Below are positions 39,164-51,870 of a stretch of DNA of 64,000 bases, one piece after another. Numbering within the stretch: position 1 is the first letter of the stretch; every line of letters begins with the position of its first letter. Made by a program: the position numbers and the translations under genes. Where the stretch lies: NCBI RefSeq assembly GCF_019097595.1, contig NC_080710.1, positions 16,674,780 to 16,738,779 on the forward strand, given 5' to 3'. This stretch comes from Hemibagrus wyckioides. Lineage: Eukaryota > Chordata > Actinopteri > Siluriformes > Bagridae. The notes beneath the pieces were generated by a model, which was not told the DNA's origin, searched no databases, and worked only from the letters and a program-made list of their open reading frames with translations.

Positions 39164-42100
39164 GGCAGCATATAACTAGAACTACTTCTGAAACAATTGC
39201 TAGACATTTTAATAAACCTAAGCTTTAGACTCTTTTTCCTATAAGCAGACAGTTTTTCATTTATTTCTAGAAAGAAGCAAAAGGATTTACCACCAATGTA
39301 AATCCTGAAATAGGCTTATCAGAGCGCTACAGCGCGAGTGTTTTCTCTTAAACATCTATTACTCATTTTAGTCAACTAAGAAGGATGCCAGGAAATCAGA
39401 GCCACCAGGCTTGATTCAGCCACAGAGGAGGCGAAGGCATGACTGATGTTTTTATGTATCATACTGTCATCTGACAAAACTGTCAGCCCTAAGCATTTTC
39501 TGTTTACTTTAAGAAGATTTACAAACAGTTTGTCTAATAAAGGTTTTCCAATTAATGTTTGATGACACTGACACAGATTTCATTACTGATTTAATTAGAA
39601 TTTCAGAAGATTAAAATAGGCTGGCATCCCATCCATGAACTATTCCAGCCTCATGCCCAGTTTTCTCAAGATAGAATCACCACGACCCTGACCTGAAGCA
39701 GTTACTAAAAGTATGTGAGAATAATTCAGTTAAGAGGAGAGGTAATAATGATGAGAAATCATGAGAAATATTAAAGAACTGTCTATGTTCCAGTTGTCGT
39801 TGCATGATATCATTTCTGCAGTGTAAGTTTGAGGCTGATAGCATTAAATTCATGCTTGAACTTGAAATATGTCATATTTGTGACGTAAAGATTGTACGAA
39901 TGTAAATTCCTAATTCCTAATTAGGGTCACAGGGATCTGCTGGAGCCTATCCCAGCACACATTGGGCGAAAGGCAGGGGTACACCCTGGACAGGTCAACA
40001 TAGAATATGTGTAGCATAATTATATAGTATGGAGGAAAATTCAGAAAAATAATTGGATTCTAATCTGAACGCACCTGCCAGCACTTCAGTCCTCTGGAAG
40101 AGGTTTTCAGATTCCACCTCATTTTGCTTGTCAGAACCCAATATCACGTCTTCAGTGCTGCTAGTGCTGGTGGCTTCGTCACTACCCTGGGGTTTCTCCG
40201 CCTGACAGGAAAATAGGTGTGAAGGACCAGGGATTGTAGGAGAAAAAAAAAAGAATGAAGAAAACAGGCCAACAACAGCTTTTAACATGAATTAAAAAAA
40301 TGACTTTAGTTTGATATGTAGTCCAGTTATTGTATTGCTGCACACTGGATTTGAAATGAAACAGTGATTATGTGGTTTAAGTGCAGATCTTTACATCAAC
40401 TGGGTGTATCATTATACAAGTGACTATATGGCTATAGAAATGTCAGTACATTTTAATTAAATCTGATGTTCTGCATTTCCACTTTGCTTCGATGCCAATA
40501 TGGTATTGGCGCATAAAGCCAAAATGAAACTAAATTGATGAACTGCTCGGGTAATACCACATGCACAAGCAAACTGTTCACTTGGGTGAAATATTCAGAA
40601 TATCACATGGGCTTTAAATGTTTTCTTACTTTTGACATGCAGTATCAGACTAGGTTAAGCTACAAAAACACCAATGTAAATGGACGAATCTGACTTCAGA
40701 AATGGAATGGAAAAGCACCTCTTTTACCTCCGTGACCTGCTGTCCTGCATCTGTGGAGGCCAGCCGTGTGTCTGGCTCAGTAAATGAGGTGATCTGCAGA
40801 CCAGGGCTGGTTGTCTGGGTGAAATGCTGTGTAGGCTTTATATTCTGCGTTTTTTCAGTTGTCCACACATCCTCATCATCACTTTCAAAACCTGAAGGTA
40901 AAAAAAATAAGCCATATACACTCGATCAAACTACAATATTATATGTGTATAATTTGAAGAATTAAGAACATTTATTGTTGCATATATGAGTACAGTACAC
41001 TGAAATACAATTTTTTTAGTCCCAAGTTGTTGGACTTAACACGGGCAGATTGTTTGTTTACCATTATCAGTTATTTTACTCTTCTGCACATTTTCTAACA
41101 ATCTTTACAGTAATTTTATGTCAGTACTTGACACACTCTGATGAACAATTCAGAGTGTTAGTGTAAGGTGTAGTTTGACTATGGTGAAAGGTGGGAGGGC
41201 TGATATATTAATAATGCAGGGATCATGTTTGAAGCAGATGTCTTCTGAAAGAGCGTGGTGGTCTTGGCTGACCGTGTTCGACTGCAGGTGAAACATCTGT
41301 GCTCTCGTCAAACTGCTGCCATGTTCTAGGAGCCAACAGGCTTCCCTTCTGTTTACAGCAGCCTTGCACAGTCACACCAGTACCTTCAGACTCACTGTTA
41401 CAGGCTTAATGAGCTACATCAAAGTAACCACACTCTGAAGCTTGTCTTGGCTATTACCCCCAAAAGTAATATAAACTAACCCTTTGCCTACAATATAATG
41501 CATAAAAATTTAGTTCATTATGCTTTATATAGTAGACACATAAAGATTTGGAAAACACTTACACTGACTTGTTGTACATTCTCTAAACGTACAAAACCTA
41601 CATTCTATGTAAACCTATACCTAACATAAACCTATGTAAACATACATTCTTTAACAATTCTAAAGGCACAAAATAAACAGAAATCCCTTTTGTTTTTTAG
41701 ATATTGCTCATAAAGGTTACTAACACAAAATTGCTATTTATTACTTTTAATAACACTTAACTAATCATACTGAAGTTTCAGAAAATCAAAACAAATTAAG
41801 GGCAATTTATCAATGATATTTAGAGTAAATCGAGTCTCTCTTTGCCGTGGCCGGGGTTCGATTCCCGGGCAGGGCGCAAACCCAGCCACTAAAGAGTTAA
41901 CTCTCAGTGCCTGTCCCAAGCCTGATTAAAATGGGAGGGTTGCGTCAGGAAGGGCATCCGGCATAAAACCTGTGCCAAATCAAAACATGAAGACCAAATG
42001 ATCTGCTATGGCGACCACAAACAGGGAGCAGACGAAAGAACAACAACAACATTTAGAGTAACTTGAGTTTGGCCTACCTGATCCTGAGCCAGAGTTGAAT

Positions 42101-42550
42101 TCATTATCGTCAATAGAGTAATCACCAGACTGTTCATCCAGGTAGAGGACAGAAAAGTCAATTTGACCTGTCACAAAGACCTGCAGGAGTAAATGCACGC
42201 AAAATAGTTCAATTAAAGTTGAAAACAGATCCCTCACAGCTGTTATGAAGCTCTGACACAAAGCTGAAACCCTTGCAAATGTAATAAGCAGAAGTGAAAG
42301 TTTCCGAACTGATTCTTAAATAAAAAAAATTGAGTGAGGAGTGGAGCAGGACAAAAATGCATTAACTACACAAAAACTGACATAATTGTTGCACTTTATA
42401 ATAGTAATAAAAAACAAAGACAACAACTTTTCTTTTTCTTTTTTTGCGACACCCTTTGTGTCACAGTCATTCACACTTACAGAGTCTTATTTTTAACAAT
42501 ATAACACCACAAAAAAAATGGCAATCAAACCCTACTGTCTACAGTGACAA

Positions 42551-42636
<86 letters not shown>

Positions 42637-45600
42637 CAACCCTGCGGTCAAGAAAATGAGTTCAGCACAAGACCCAAAACTAAAACTAAAACCAACAAAT
42701 GACTACTTGCTGCTGTTCACACCATTTAAATGAGGTAGATATTAGATTTAAAGTTGAGATTTTAGTAGGTGTGAAGGAGGATCAGTCCTATTTGCAGAGA
42801 GTGATTTGGAAAGAGGAGGGTAAGAATGTGCTGCTTAGAGTGTGTTGAATAATATGTCTGATTCCAAAACAAACTCCTGTCAGCCATATGAAAGTGAGAG
42901 TGGCATTCCTGAGTTCCTGGCTGCAGCACAAGTAAGGTATTGTGTGATGGTCTGAGTCACTTTCTTTCAGCATGTGCCAGAGCTACAGCTGGACAGGAAA
43001 CTCTAAATCTCACAAGCCACTCACTCTCTTCTCTGCTCCAAACAGCCTGGACAAACAGAGTCAAACGCCTCCCCCTTCTCTCCCTTTTTCTCTCTCCAAT
43101 TCTTGCTCTCTAACTCTTTAACACATGGATTCACCACTTCATCTCTGCCCCAGTATCCACACATATACACACAGACAGAACGGATCAAGCCTGCTGCATG
43201 TCCTACAGGACCCAAGTCCCAAAGCAAATGCAGAATAACCAAGGAGACAAACAATTTGGGTTTGTCCAGCCACACACAAATACATAAAAAAGAGAAAGTG
43301 GTGCAACCACAAAATAAATAAAAATAACGGAAATAAAATAGCACTCAACTTTGAAATCTGTTATGTAATATTTAGAAGTTCTCTCTCCGCCCTGCCAAAA
43401 CTAGGCCTGCTTAAGGAATACTGTTAAATGTATGTGCAAAGGGTAAGCTAGACATCAAGCTAAATGGCAGCCCGAGTGTGGCTAATAAACCAGTGGGCCA
43501 ATTTGAAATCATCTGTTGGATCTCTATGCAGACATCTTCAACAAACAAATCCTTCACCAGCGCATTCATGGAAGAGAGAGAAGGTGTGCCATGCTTGCTC
43601 ATAAAGCTCTAACAAGAATTGAAGAATATACAGGGCATAATGTCACACTGGGACTCTGACTAGGATGCTACTAAATCCTATTAAAGATATGTACATGGAT
43701 TTGGTACTATCATTATGCCACGCAGATCATAAATTGTTGCTGTAAGGACATAAACGTCTGGTTGGGGCAAAGCTGTTATAATTACTTTTCTGTGGCACAA
43801 CACATATTGTTTCTGACGAAAACTTATACAAGAAGGAGAAACAATGCAGTGTCTTTAGCTGCAGGTCGCCACGTAGACTCCTGTAATATGATTATTACAC
43901 TCCAGACATTCCCTTCACACATTCCAGACTGCTTTCGCCACTCTTAATATATGGACAAAGTGAACCGAACTGCTATGTTTCTTCTCAAAACCTAAAAGCA
44001 TTATTGTTTCATAGACCTGGACTAATGCTGCGGATCTTTCCCCGCATTCATACGCATATTATACAATGAATTGTTAAAGTTTCCAACTGTTACCAAACCA
44101 GAGCCAAAGTCCATAAAGCTGCTGGGAAAAAGGCAGCAATCTTGGAAAGAAACACACGGCCTGGATTCATGGAAAACCACTATAAAATCAATTCACACTT
44201 CACCATTATAAAATCAATTTTTTGGTCTGTTCTGAAAGAGAAGGCTGATATACTCAGAATTACAAAGACTTTACTATTATTCAATATCAATATAAGAGGG
44301 AGGACATGGTTTAAATGTACACACAAGCAGAGGCTGAGCTTGTCTCCTGGAATTTTAAAATCAATTTCTCTAAAGCATTTTTATCAATCATTCAGAGAAG
44401 CTATTCCATACACTGTCATTTTAAATGAATTAATATCACAAAAGCACACCAACTACAGGAGAATATAATGGCAGTCCAGTCTTAGTTGTGATCTGAGCCC
44501 AATATCCAAGCTGAGTATAAACCTTTTGATAGGCAAAGAAAAAAAATCTAGGTCTGATTTCTGTAGGCAAGTTTTGATTTAGTTAAAAAAGTAATGTTTT
44601 AGTATATTACTTTTGTACTCTACGAGCTAGTAAAGTTAAACATAACAAGATATTGTGATGTCTGTGTTATTTGAATTATGCCTGTGAAAATTGACTAAGA
44701 AACACACACACACACACACACACAAACGCCATGCCTAATAAACGTGCAGTAATTAACTTAGAATCCCATCTGTACTACAGCATAGCCAAGTGTCTCCTTC
44801 CTGTCCATGCAGTGGTTATAACAGGCCAAGTGTGAGAACACAGATGTGTCTATGATATGAAGCTGGCTGAGCTTTTAATGCAGGAGATAAAGAGACGGAC
44901 CAGTTACTGATGTTCATCCACGCACACTCTTATACACATATACATGCATTCATGTGTTTAAGGCAAACGGTACGCTTGCACACACACAGACACACACACA
45001 CGCACACAGCCAGAATGATCTCCTGAAAACGACAGCAGTGATGAATACAGCCCATTCAAACCACAGGCATGCAAGGTATTCTTAATATGTCTGCTTACAC
45101 ACAGGTGCTGTGCTGAGTAAAGAGGTGGGGAAAGGAGAAGAAAAGAGACAGGCGAGGCGGTAAGAGAAAGGGATAGGGTTGGAGATGCAGGCAGCTAGAA
45201 TAATACTTTATATGGTCATGAGCCATAGTTTAAAACATTGTTAAATGGAAGACTGGGTTTTTCTTAAACGGAAAGGTGAGGTAGCAGACTTGTGGAGCAG
45301 GTGAATACACATACACACACATTTTCACAACAAATAGCAAGACAAATGTATTCCATCTGATTGCCTGAGCTCACACACTAGCCCTGATGGTTCTTAACCC
45401 AACATTTTCAGAGACCTGCCCAAACCATTTCATATGTTTTTAAAAGCCTGGCTGGATTGCATAATCCATGTTTCCCCACAGTCATTGTGGCATTTAAAAA
45501 AAAACTCCACCAGAAATAAATAAGACTCTTGCCTGGTTACAGCAAAACATTTTTAATCTGCTGATCCATGCAGAGTAGATCACGTACTGAAGGTCACACT

Positions 45601-48600
45601 TCATGTGTGTGCATTGTTCTTCATGGTAGTACTTGGGGCATGTATAAGGAGCCTGAGTACCACAATGGCTCATACAGAGCACACCTGGCTATGGCAAAAC
45701 ACTGAGCCCACTTGAGGTCATCCCACACACCTGTGTACAAATATTAATCAAAGATCTGAAAAGAAGAACTGCTGGAACATAAAGGCAGACGTTTCCACTG
45801 AGGCAGCATGACACAATGCCTTAATAATACAGTAAGGCACTGCAAAACAAATATAACAACCTTGAGAAGGAGTCATTGTGCCAGTGATAATAAGACACGG
45901 AATACTAAACAACAAAATAAAATCTGTGGCTTGTAATGAGTTTGTCAACACCACTAAAAGAAAAGTCAATTATTTAGACACCAAATCATCATAAATCATT
46001 TACATCACTCTCCTAAGAGGGTCGACTTTTTTCCTGTTGAAATTTGGTCAAGGCTGGAATAGTGTAAATGTGTTTTCAGTACCATTAAGGAACATGCAGT
46101 TCCCCATAGTAACATATGATATGTTGATAAAAGAAATAATAACGATAACAATATTGAGAATAAGATTTGTTATATTAGTCTGAACATTGATAACACACAT
46201 AGACCAAATAAGAGCATTTGCTATCTTAGGGTGGTATGTCCTGTACTTGAAGGGGACTGTTAAACTTGAGCTAAATGCTTCGACTTGTAAGTATCTACAA
46301 AGGAATAATGAGAAATGCAGACAAAGTTATTCAAAGAGCTCACATTTACTGCATACCAGCTTAGTGAGATCTCCTCAAATGGCACAATATAATCAAATTA
46401 TTCATGAGAAATTAAAAGGTTTTATTTATCAACGCACTCTTTCTATGTCATAGGCTGAGCACATGAATGACACATACTTTGACGAAACACATGAAACTCC
46501 ATGGTTTTGTACAAATTCTAAGCTTACTATCAAGCTGGATATCTGGGAACACATGCTACTGGGACAGAGGAAGGATGAACATCTGCACTGTACGAAAAAC
46601 ATCTGGTGTGGTAGTGTCTGTTGTCTGGGGGAAAAAGAGTATGTCCATATAAGGGCTTGGAGGAGGCCTGGGGAGTCACATGTCAGCATTCCCCCTACCA
46701 TGTCCACAGCAGCTTCACTACGTCAACAGCTTGCATAATGTTTCCTGGTAAACTTATGGAACTATAAATCATTACCAGGAAGTAGCACAACAAATATGTC
46801 CAAACAGACTAGGCACGCTTTGGCAAGTGTCCATTTATCCTAGAAACAACAAGCTGCAGGATTTACTTACGTGTCAAATACCACACATTACGTCTTTACA
46901 AATAAGATTACAGAGAAATTACAGGTGTGAATAACTTGTTATAGGTTTCTAATGTTCATATAATATTGTAAAAATGACTGAACCTACACTTTAAAGCCAG
47001 TTCACAAGTTAAAGCCAGGTTATGGAATATATCCAAATTATCTCAAATATAGGAATACAAACATGCCTTTCTTGGGTTCTTTTCTAAAATGATGGAGCCC
47101 CTGCTGAAATTTATTGAGTGCTCAGTAGAGGCTCAATGCTGTAATTTAATCACCAACATAATGCTAACCACATTCTGGTCTAAACAGAGAGCACCTCACC
47201 AGGATACTGCCTCACTCTTTTTCTCACTCTCTCCATCAAATACAGCTTTAATAAAAAGCCTTATGAAATGAACCCAGAGTTGGGTTGAGTAAACTCAAAA
47301 AGCAGACAGCACATTTACTTCCCAAATTTTCTTGCTCACCACTGCACGCATAGACGTCCAGACCCCAAAACATCCCTAAAGAACTTTCCATTTGCTCATC
47401 TAACCAAGTGGCTAGAGGAGAAATAGTCTGTGAGCTAAAGAATCTGCTATGTACCACTGTTTTCACCATAAAAAAATTTCCTTCCATTTCCCAAAATCTC
47501 CATTTCACAGTACTCTCCATCATGCTTTGTATATGTTGTCACTTTTTTTCCAGATGCTTGCTTCAGTGGAATATGTTTAAGGCTAATAAGGCTCATTTCT
47601 GTTTATGAAAGACGTCACATTAAAGTGGATGGATGTCTCTTACATTCCACTCAGGAATAAATGTAAACTGAATATGTCTGATGCACATTCCTTAAAATCA
47701 CAACTTTGTGTGTTTTTCTTGGAAGAATTTCCCAATGTTTCTTCAGAAGAAAGTGAGACAGCAGACCATGGGAGGAATTAGATGAATCTTTTATAATATT
47801 TTAACTAACTCAGTTTCACCATGTAGAATGAAAAACTACATCTAGTATAAGTCCAAATGGTATACAGTATCACATAAAAAAACTCTAATTTCAAATCTAA
47901 CTAGTCAGAAGGTGATTAATTTTCTATAACAGCAGCTTGGACAGCGGTTTTCATGGCATGGCAAATCAGATTGATATTAATACTTGACCCCTTTTAATAC
48001 ATTAGCCGTTCTATCTATCTTTCTCATCAGGAGCATTTTGGAAGGAGTCTCCAGTTTCAGTGCTAAACTATAAGAGGTGTGTATGTAATTAGTTACAGTA
48101 CAGTCTTTTATCTAGTTTTAACGTTTTCTGACACAGGAAAGTCTTTAGGATGTGGGACTTTACAACTTAAAATAACAAGTTTTTTTCTCTAATTTACAAG
48201 CAAGAAAAAGTACAAGCTGTTAAAGGAACAATTGTTTAAAAGTTACAAGAAGAACTAACTTTTCTTGTGGATGATTCACAACATAACATGCAAGTAAAAC
48301 TGAATAACATGCATGATGTACCAGTCTTAAAGTTTTTAATCATAGACATATAGCTTTGGGATAAAAGGACCTTTCAGGGTATGATGTTACAGGACAATAC
48401 TCAAGTTCAGGGTGCAAATTACATCTAAACTAATCATCCTAATTTTGGTAAACACTTGCTAAATAAATATAGAAAAGCGCTAGAGAGGTTAAAGGGCTAA
48501 GCCAGAGCTAAACTATGTCAGATATCCAAACATGTCAATATGGTTCAAATTCCACATCAACCAAACATTATGCCAATATTTGTGAATAGAAGCAAATTCA

Positions 48601-49957
48601 GTTTTTACCGCTTAATGATTCTGCTGTGGGGTTGAATGATTAACCGGCGTGGTGATGCTGTCCCCAGATGCTCCTAAAGTTTAGATTCATTAGTTCTATT
48701 TATATGAGGTTTATATAACTAGTTCCTCTAGGTTATAGGTCATATTCAACTGAACTACTCATTCATAAGAAAACAAGGTGGGAAATGAAAAGTGCTTCAA
48801 ATGAAATGGAAGAAAATAATACGCAACAAATTAAGAATAAAAAGAGACCAAATTTGTGTTTTCTTACATATCTACTTTTCTGTTTATTGCACAAAAAAAA
48901 TATGGCTAAGACAGAACCAGCATATATTGAGGGGTTGAATCCAGAGAAACATTAATTAATGAATGCTACTCAAAAATGATAAAAGGCTTTAGAAACAAAA
49001 TCAGGACACACAGAGCTGAAGACTAGTTATAGTGATATGTGTCTGCCCTTAGTGTTTGCCATAGAGGTGATGTGGGAACATATTCTTGTACCTCTGAATG
49101 CTGAAGTAGAGACTATTTATTCAACATAAATGATTAGCAAGCTGATAATGTCACAGACGTGCTGTAACTTGTTTAGGTTCAGGGACAAACTGTGACCTCA
49201 CTTTAAGGGACCTCACTTTAAGCTAAGGAAACGCATACTAATTGTTTGACCATTATAAACGATTTTCTATTTCTGGCTTCATTGACGCTCAGGATAGATA
49301 AATGAAATAGTCTTTATATGAAGATGTTTAACGTCTTTAATGATAAAATAAGTTGCCTCTGTGTATTGTTTCCTAAAGATCCATTGGAAAATGGACTAAT
49401 GTTAACACAACGTGTGGTTAATATGACTGTACAGTGTTCACTTGGGATCAGTATCAAACATAACACTAATAGAAGAAAGACTTATCTATTTTGTTTTGTA
49501 TTCTACATACTTCTGTTTGACATGTCATTGCTTTTTCTTCCCCCATATGTTTTCATAGTGCTGACAGTCAAGGAGATCAAGTTGTTTTTGTTTGTTTTTT
49601 GGTAATGAATCAGTATACCTCGTTGGACTGTGTTCAGATAGATAACAATGAAATAATAGTAATAATAATAATAAATAAATAAATAAATAAATAAACAAAC
49701 ACCACTCCGAGTGTTAAGAGGATGGCTGCAGAAATCAACATCATAAGACTTGAGCACTGATGAAGTTTTAGCACAACTTTAAACATTTTCCCAACTGATT
49801 TTTAGAGACTTTAAAAGACATAAAGAGAAATATGGACATTATTTTATTCTCAGCAGGAGTTGTGAGTGACATTAAGTTTCACAGATCACATCAAACTTAC
49901 CCCTTTTCCCAGAAGGCAAAGTGCCGAAAGAGCGAGCCACATCCAGCCGTTCCTCAT
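38777..49957 (-). CDS. sdc2: Syndecan-2, transmembrane heparan sulfate proteoglycan, 5 exons
   Basis: Coding exons, in transcript order: 49957-49901, 42180-42078, 40891-40728, 40201-40075 and 38940-38777. Phases agree and give 204 residues (human 201). Exon 1 encodes a signal peptide ([17 protein letters not shown]). Exon 2 carries the glycosaminoglycan attachment region, with Ser-Gly at 37 and the cluster SGSGSG near 49-54 among acidic residues. The ectodomain then diverges, as is normal for syndecans. The transmembrane segment (about 152-172) has the GGVIGF dimerisation motif. The cytoplasmic tail reads [12 protein letters not shown], a variable part [10 protein letters not shown], and KAPTKEYYA. 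The C1 and V regions identify syndecan-2 rather than -1, -3 or -4. It binds growth factors and matrix at the cell surface. The last four residues are EYYA where the family has EFYA. Intron 1 is 7.7 kb, typical of the gene. Confidence 0.95.
39106..39163. repeat. (AAT)n microsatellite
   Basis: About 19 AAT units in the last sdc2 intron. Confidence 0.95.
39630..40005 (+). repeat. Decayed L2/SINE-tail fragments
   Basis: The run CATCCCATCCATGAACTATTCCAGCC and ACCACGACCCTGACCTGAAG at 39630-39710, and GGGTCACAGGGATCTGCTGG with CAGGGGTACACCCTGGACAGGT at 39925-39995, match words of common fish L2-type tails, such as the one at 25444-25759 read on the other strand. Two unrelated small fragments. Confidence 0.4.
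41829..42050 (+). mobile_element. SINE/LINE-tail insertion with perfect 11-bp target duplication
   Basis: ATTTAGAGTAA flanks the element exactly at 41818-41828 and 42051-42061. Inside, a B-box-like GGTTCGATTCCCGGG near 41854 marks a tRNA-type head, but no A box precedes it, so the copy is probably 5'-truncated. The body contains GGAAGGGCATCCGGCATAAA and CTATGGCGACCAC, and the tail is (AAC)n. It lies in sdc2 intron 2, antisense to the gene, with its tail 27 bases from exon 2. Confidence 0.88.
42553..42632. repeat. (GT)n(GA)n composite microsatellite
   Basis: Fourteen GT units, a short GAAAAA spacer, and about 23 GA units. Confidence 0.95.
44702..44725. repeat. (CA)n microsatellite
   Basis: Twelve CA units in sdc2 intron 1. 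Confidence 0.9.
49651..49697. repeat. (AAT)n(AAAT)n microsatellite
   Basis: AAT units pass into seven AAAT units; a poly-tyrosine frame on the minus strand is an artefact. Confidence 0.9.
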
Positions 49958-50332
49958 TATTCCTCCTCAGAAGCCTGCTGTGCTTTTTGGTAAAGAAATC
50001 TCGTTTTCTCGCTCTCCTTTTTTCCCCCTTTAGAGATCGCTCGTTTCTCTCGTCTTCAGATTTTAATCTCAGTGATTGTTAATACTCTTAAGATGTTGAG
50101 TGCTGATTGACGTCTTCGACAATTTCCTCCGGTTTCGCACTTTCCTTTGACGGTTAGTGAGATGCTAGAAGAAGGCCATGTCAGAGGAGCTGGAAAGTGT
50201 GTGTGTGTGTGTGTTTTTGTGTTCTGTGTCTCGGCTCGGTCTCGGCAGTAGATGTGGCTCAGCGGGATGAGGCTGAAGTCAACCGGAGGCGGTGTGTGTG
50301 TGTTTGTGTGTGTGCGCGCGCCTGGGGATGGG

Positions 50333-50340
50333 TGACGTCA
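50333..50340. promoter_or_regulatory. Palindromic cAMP response element upstream of sdc2
   Basis: TGACGTCA is the full CRE consensus. It lies about 375 bases upstream of the sdc2 start in the CpG-rich patch. A half-type GACGTC word is at 50110. CREB/ATF control is inferred. Confidence 0.5.
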
Positions 50341-51470
50341 ATACAGAGCAAGTGAGCGCGTGCGGAGGCCGAGGAGCGCATTTATTTATTTATTTGTGTG
50401 TGTGTGTGTGTGTTTATAAGTGAGCCACAGTGCGACTTGTGGTATATTAGTCTGTAAAACGCTAAAGATCCGGAGGGGGAAAAAGATCTCTCTTGAGAAG
50501 GTTCAGTCACAGAGAGTAGGATAGATGCGTTTGTGTGGAACTAAAAGTCTGTATGAAGCAAAAATGTAAATGTTGTCTGTAAGTATTGCTTGTATAATTG
50601 ACTTCTAGTTAATTAAATGTTAAACAAAGTATGTGGATCTTTTTATGTGTATTTCTTTTTAATGGAAAGATCCTTGAAAGCTAGACTGTCTTGATTTCTG
50701 TTGTGAAAGTTTAAACGCAGTGAATGTTTCGAAAAGAGTGACTGCTGGTTTGAAAAATAAATGTTGTAATTGCTCTATAGTATAGGATTTTTTGTTATGT
50801 TTTCCACAGCGAGACACAACTCACACCTTTATGGTGGTGCATCATGACTACTGAGACTTCATGACACTGACAGCAGTCACGAATATCTCTTAAGATTCCC
50901 GGAAAAGGCATCACCGCACGCGCAGCGAACCAACCCTTTTAACATGACTTTCAAATAAATCGAATGAATAAACACGCGACGAGCAACCGAGTAAATCAAT
51001 ACCATTGTTATAACACAGCTGAAGCCATCATGACATAATCTATAACCTTAGTGTCTAAGCAATACAACACTGATGCTGTTCATGTTTTATGGAACTTTGT
51101 ATGCTCGTGGAATGAGGTCGGTCTCCCTCTGCTGGACTAACAGTGCATTACAATACACACAGTGCAACACAACAATAATTATAGTCGGGTTTATATTCAT
51201 ATAATTTTTTAATACGTGATATGCTTTTTATTTTCAAGCTTTTTTTCTTCAAGTGTATTTCTCATATTTTTATATTCTAGTTTTACATTTTAATTTACGC
51301 TATAGGACAGTCGTAAAAAACTTTCCACTACATGTTGTACTGTGTACGATTGTGTATGTGACTAATAAAATTTTAATTTGGAGAATGTGCAGATGTTCCT
51401 AATAAAGTGGACAGTGAGTGCATATTCATTAGCAGTCAAAACCCCAATGTAGGAACATATATTGAAACTC

Positions 51471-51476
51471 TTTATT
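51471..51476 (-). terminator. Candidate mrs2 polyadenylation signal
   Basis: AATAAA on the minus strand (TTTATT on plus), about 395 bases after the mrs2 stop codon. It is the nearest canonical hexamer I noticed. Confidence 0.4.
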
Positions 51477-51870
51477 CTAAGTTATGTATCCATCAGCATT
51501 ATTTAAAGCATAAGTATTTAAGGGCTAACCTTATAAAGATCAACATAGCTTAAAACCAGTAAGAGGTATGCACAATGTGTTCATAACATCACATTAATCT
51601 GTGACTTACTGACATTTAAACTCAAGAGGTTAAAATTCCTGATTACAAATATAGTGAGTAAAAATCAGACTGATTTCTGTCTACTACGCGCAAGATGTTG
51701 TAAAAGACGCTTAAGAGACATTTACGATAGGAAAATGTGTAAATTCTGTGCCTTCTTGCTATTTTAAGTGAAAACTATTCACTGCAATTAAAAGCACAAC
51801 ATAACATCAGTTTACAACAGATTTACTGCGCACAGAAAAACAGAAGGAACAACAAGGGTGAGTCACACTA

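Larger units (their letters stand above)
42181..49900 (-). other. sdc2 intron 1
   Basis: 7.7 kb of intron containing simple repeats at 42553-42632, 44702-44725 and 49651-49697. I saw no coding exon in it and no clear transposon. Several 60-110 residue open frames (for example 43021-43344) lack any family resemblance. Confidence 0.6.
49958..51870. other. sdc2 5' region and mrs2 3' region
   Basis: The sdc2 5' UTR and promoter lie right of 49957. CpG content rises at 50220-50380, next to GT tracts (50197-50214 and around 50395-50413). Two AP-1/CRE-type words occur. The mrs2 3' UTR runs left from 51871. A 30-base remnant of the CCTAATAAAGTG transposon end is at 51393-51415. A CTCF-like word, CCCTCTGCTGG, is at 51127-51137. 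Confidence 0.5.

Noticed and set aside
41840..41880. Functional tRNA gene suggested by the B box
   Set aside because: No A box, no cloverleaf, and it lies inside a retroposon with target duplications.
46429..46738. Overlapping 90-residue frames on both strands in sdc2 intron 1
   Set aside because: No known motif, and neither frame has splice sites in phase with sdc2.
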